From: Clostridium sp.
GTDB taxonomy: Bacteria > Bacillota > Clostridia > Clostridiales > Clostridiaceae
Assembly: GCA_003539755.1 (NCBI GenBank)
Contig: DPOH01000179.1
Coordinates: 1 to 5,715 of the forward strand
Direction of reading: 5' to 3'
Length of the DNA: 5,715 nucleotides
Shown piece after piece: positions 5,654-5,715 of the stretch. The notes under the pieces are model-generated. The model worked only from the letters and a program-made list of their open reading frames with translations, was not told the origin of the DNA and did not search any database. Position 1 is the first letter of the stretch; each line of letters opens with the position of its first letter. A program made the translations under genes and the position numbers.

Positions 5654-5715
5654 CATTTTTATTATTTTACATATATTTTATGATTTTTTCCTTATAATAT
5701 TTTGTCTTTTCATAA

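Overview
The window looks like chromosomal DNA of a low-GC Firmicute, most likely a Clostridium-type anaerobe. The evidence is the very AT-rich spacers, strong AGGAGG-type ribosome binding sites, TTG start codons, AT-ending codons, and a full-length clostridial-style pyruvate carboxylase. The species cannot be named from the sequence alone.

Layout. Positions 1-29 hold the first codons of a leftward gene that leaves the window. Positions 30-421 are a gene-free, AT-rich control region with several inverted repeats and a plausible leftward promoter. At 422-571 a short rightward reading frame with an excellent ribosome binding site runs head-on into the 3' end of a leftward BspA-like leucine-rich-repeat gene (972-526). 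That gene has a clear signal peptide but is interrupted by an in-frame TAG at codon 47 and seems cut short at its C-terminus. Positions 1165-1818 encode, leftward, an unrecognised, very acidic 217-residue protein, followed by its own terminator (1108-1142). Positions 2092-5544 encode, leftward, a complete 1150-residue pyruvate carboxylase, with an extended -10 promoter upstream (about 5645-5653) and a strong hairpin terminator downstream (2003-2034).

The genes do not form an obvious pathway. Pyruvate carboxylase is a stand-alone anaplerotic enzyme gene with its own promoter and terminator. The acidic protein is a separate transcription unit. The left third looks like an eroding accessory segment: a damaged surface-protein gene abutting a truncated-looking small ORF. 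No transposase, integrase, CRISPR array, tRNA or rRNA was seen. I found no convincing new multi-gene system. The points most worth checking are the amber codon in the repeat protein, the head-on gene junction, the interleaved inverted repeats in the pyc leader, and the unrecognised acidic protein.
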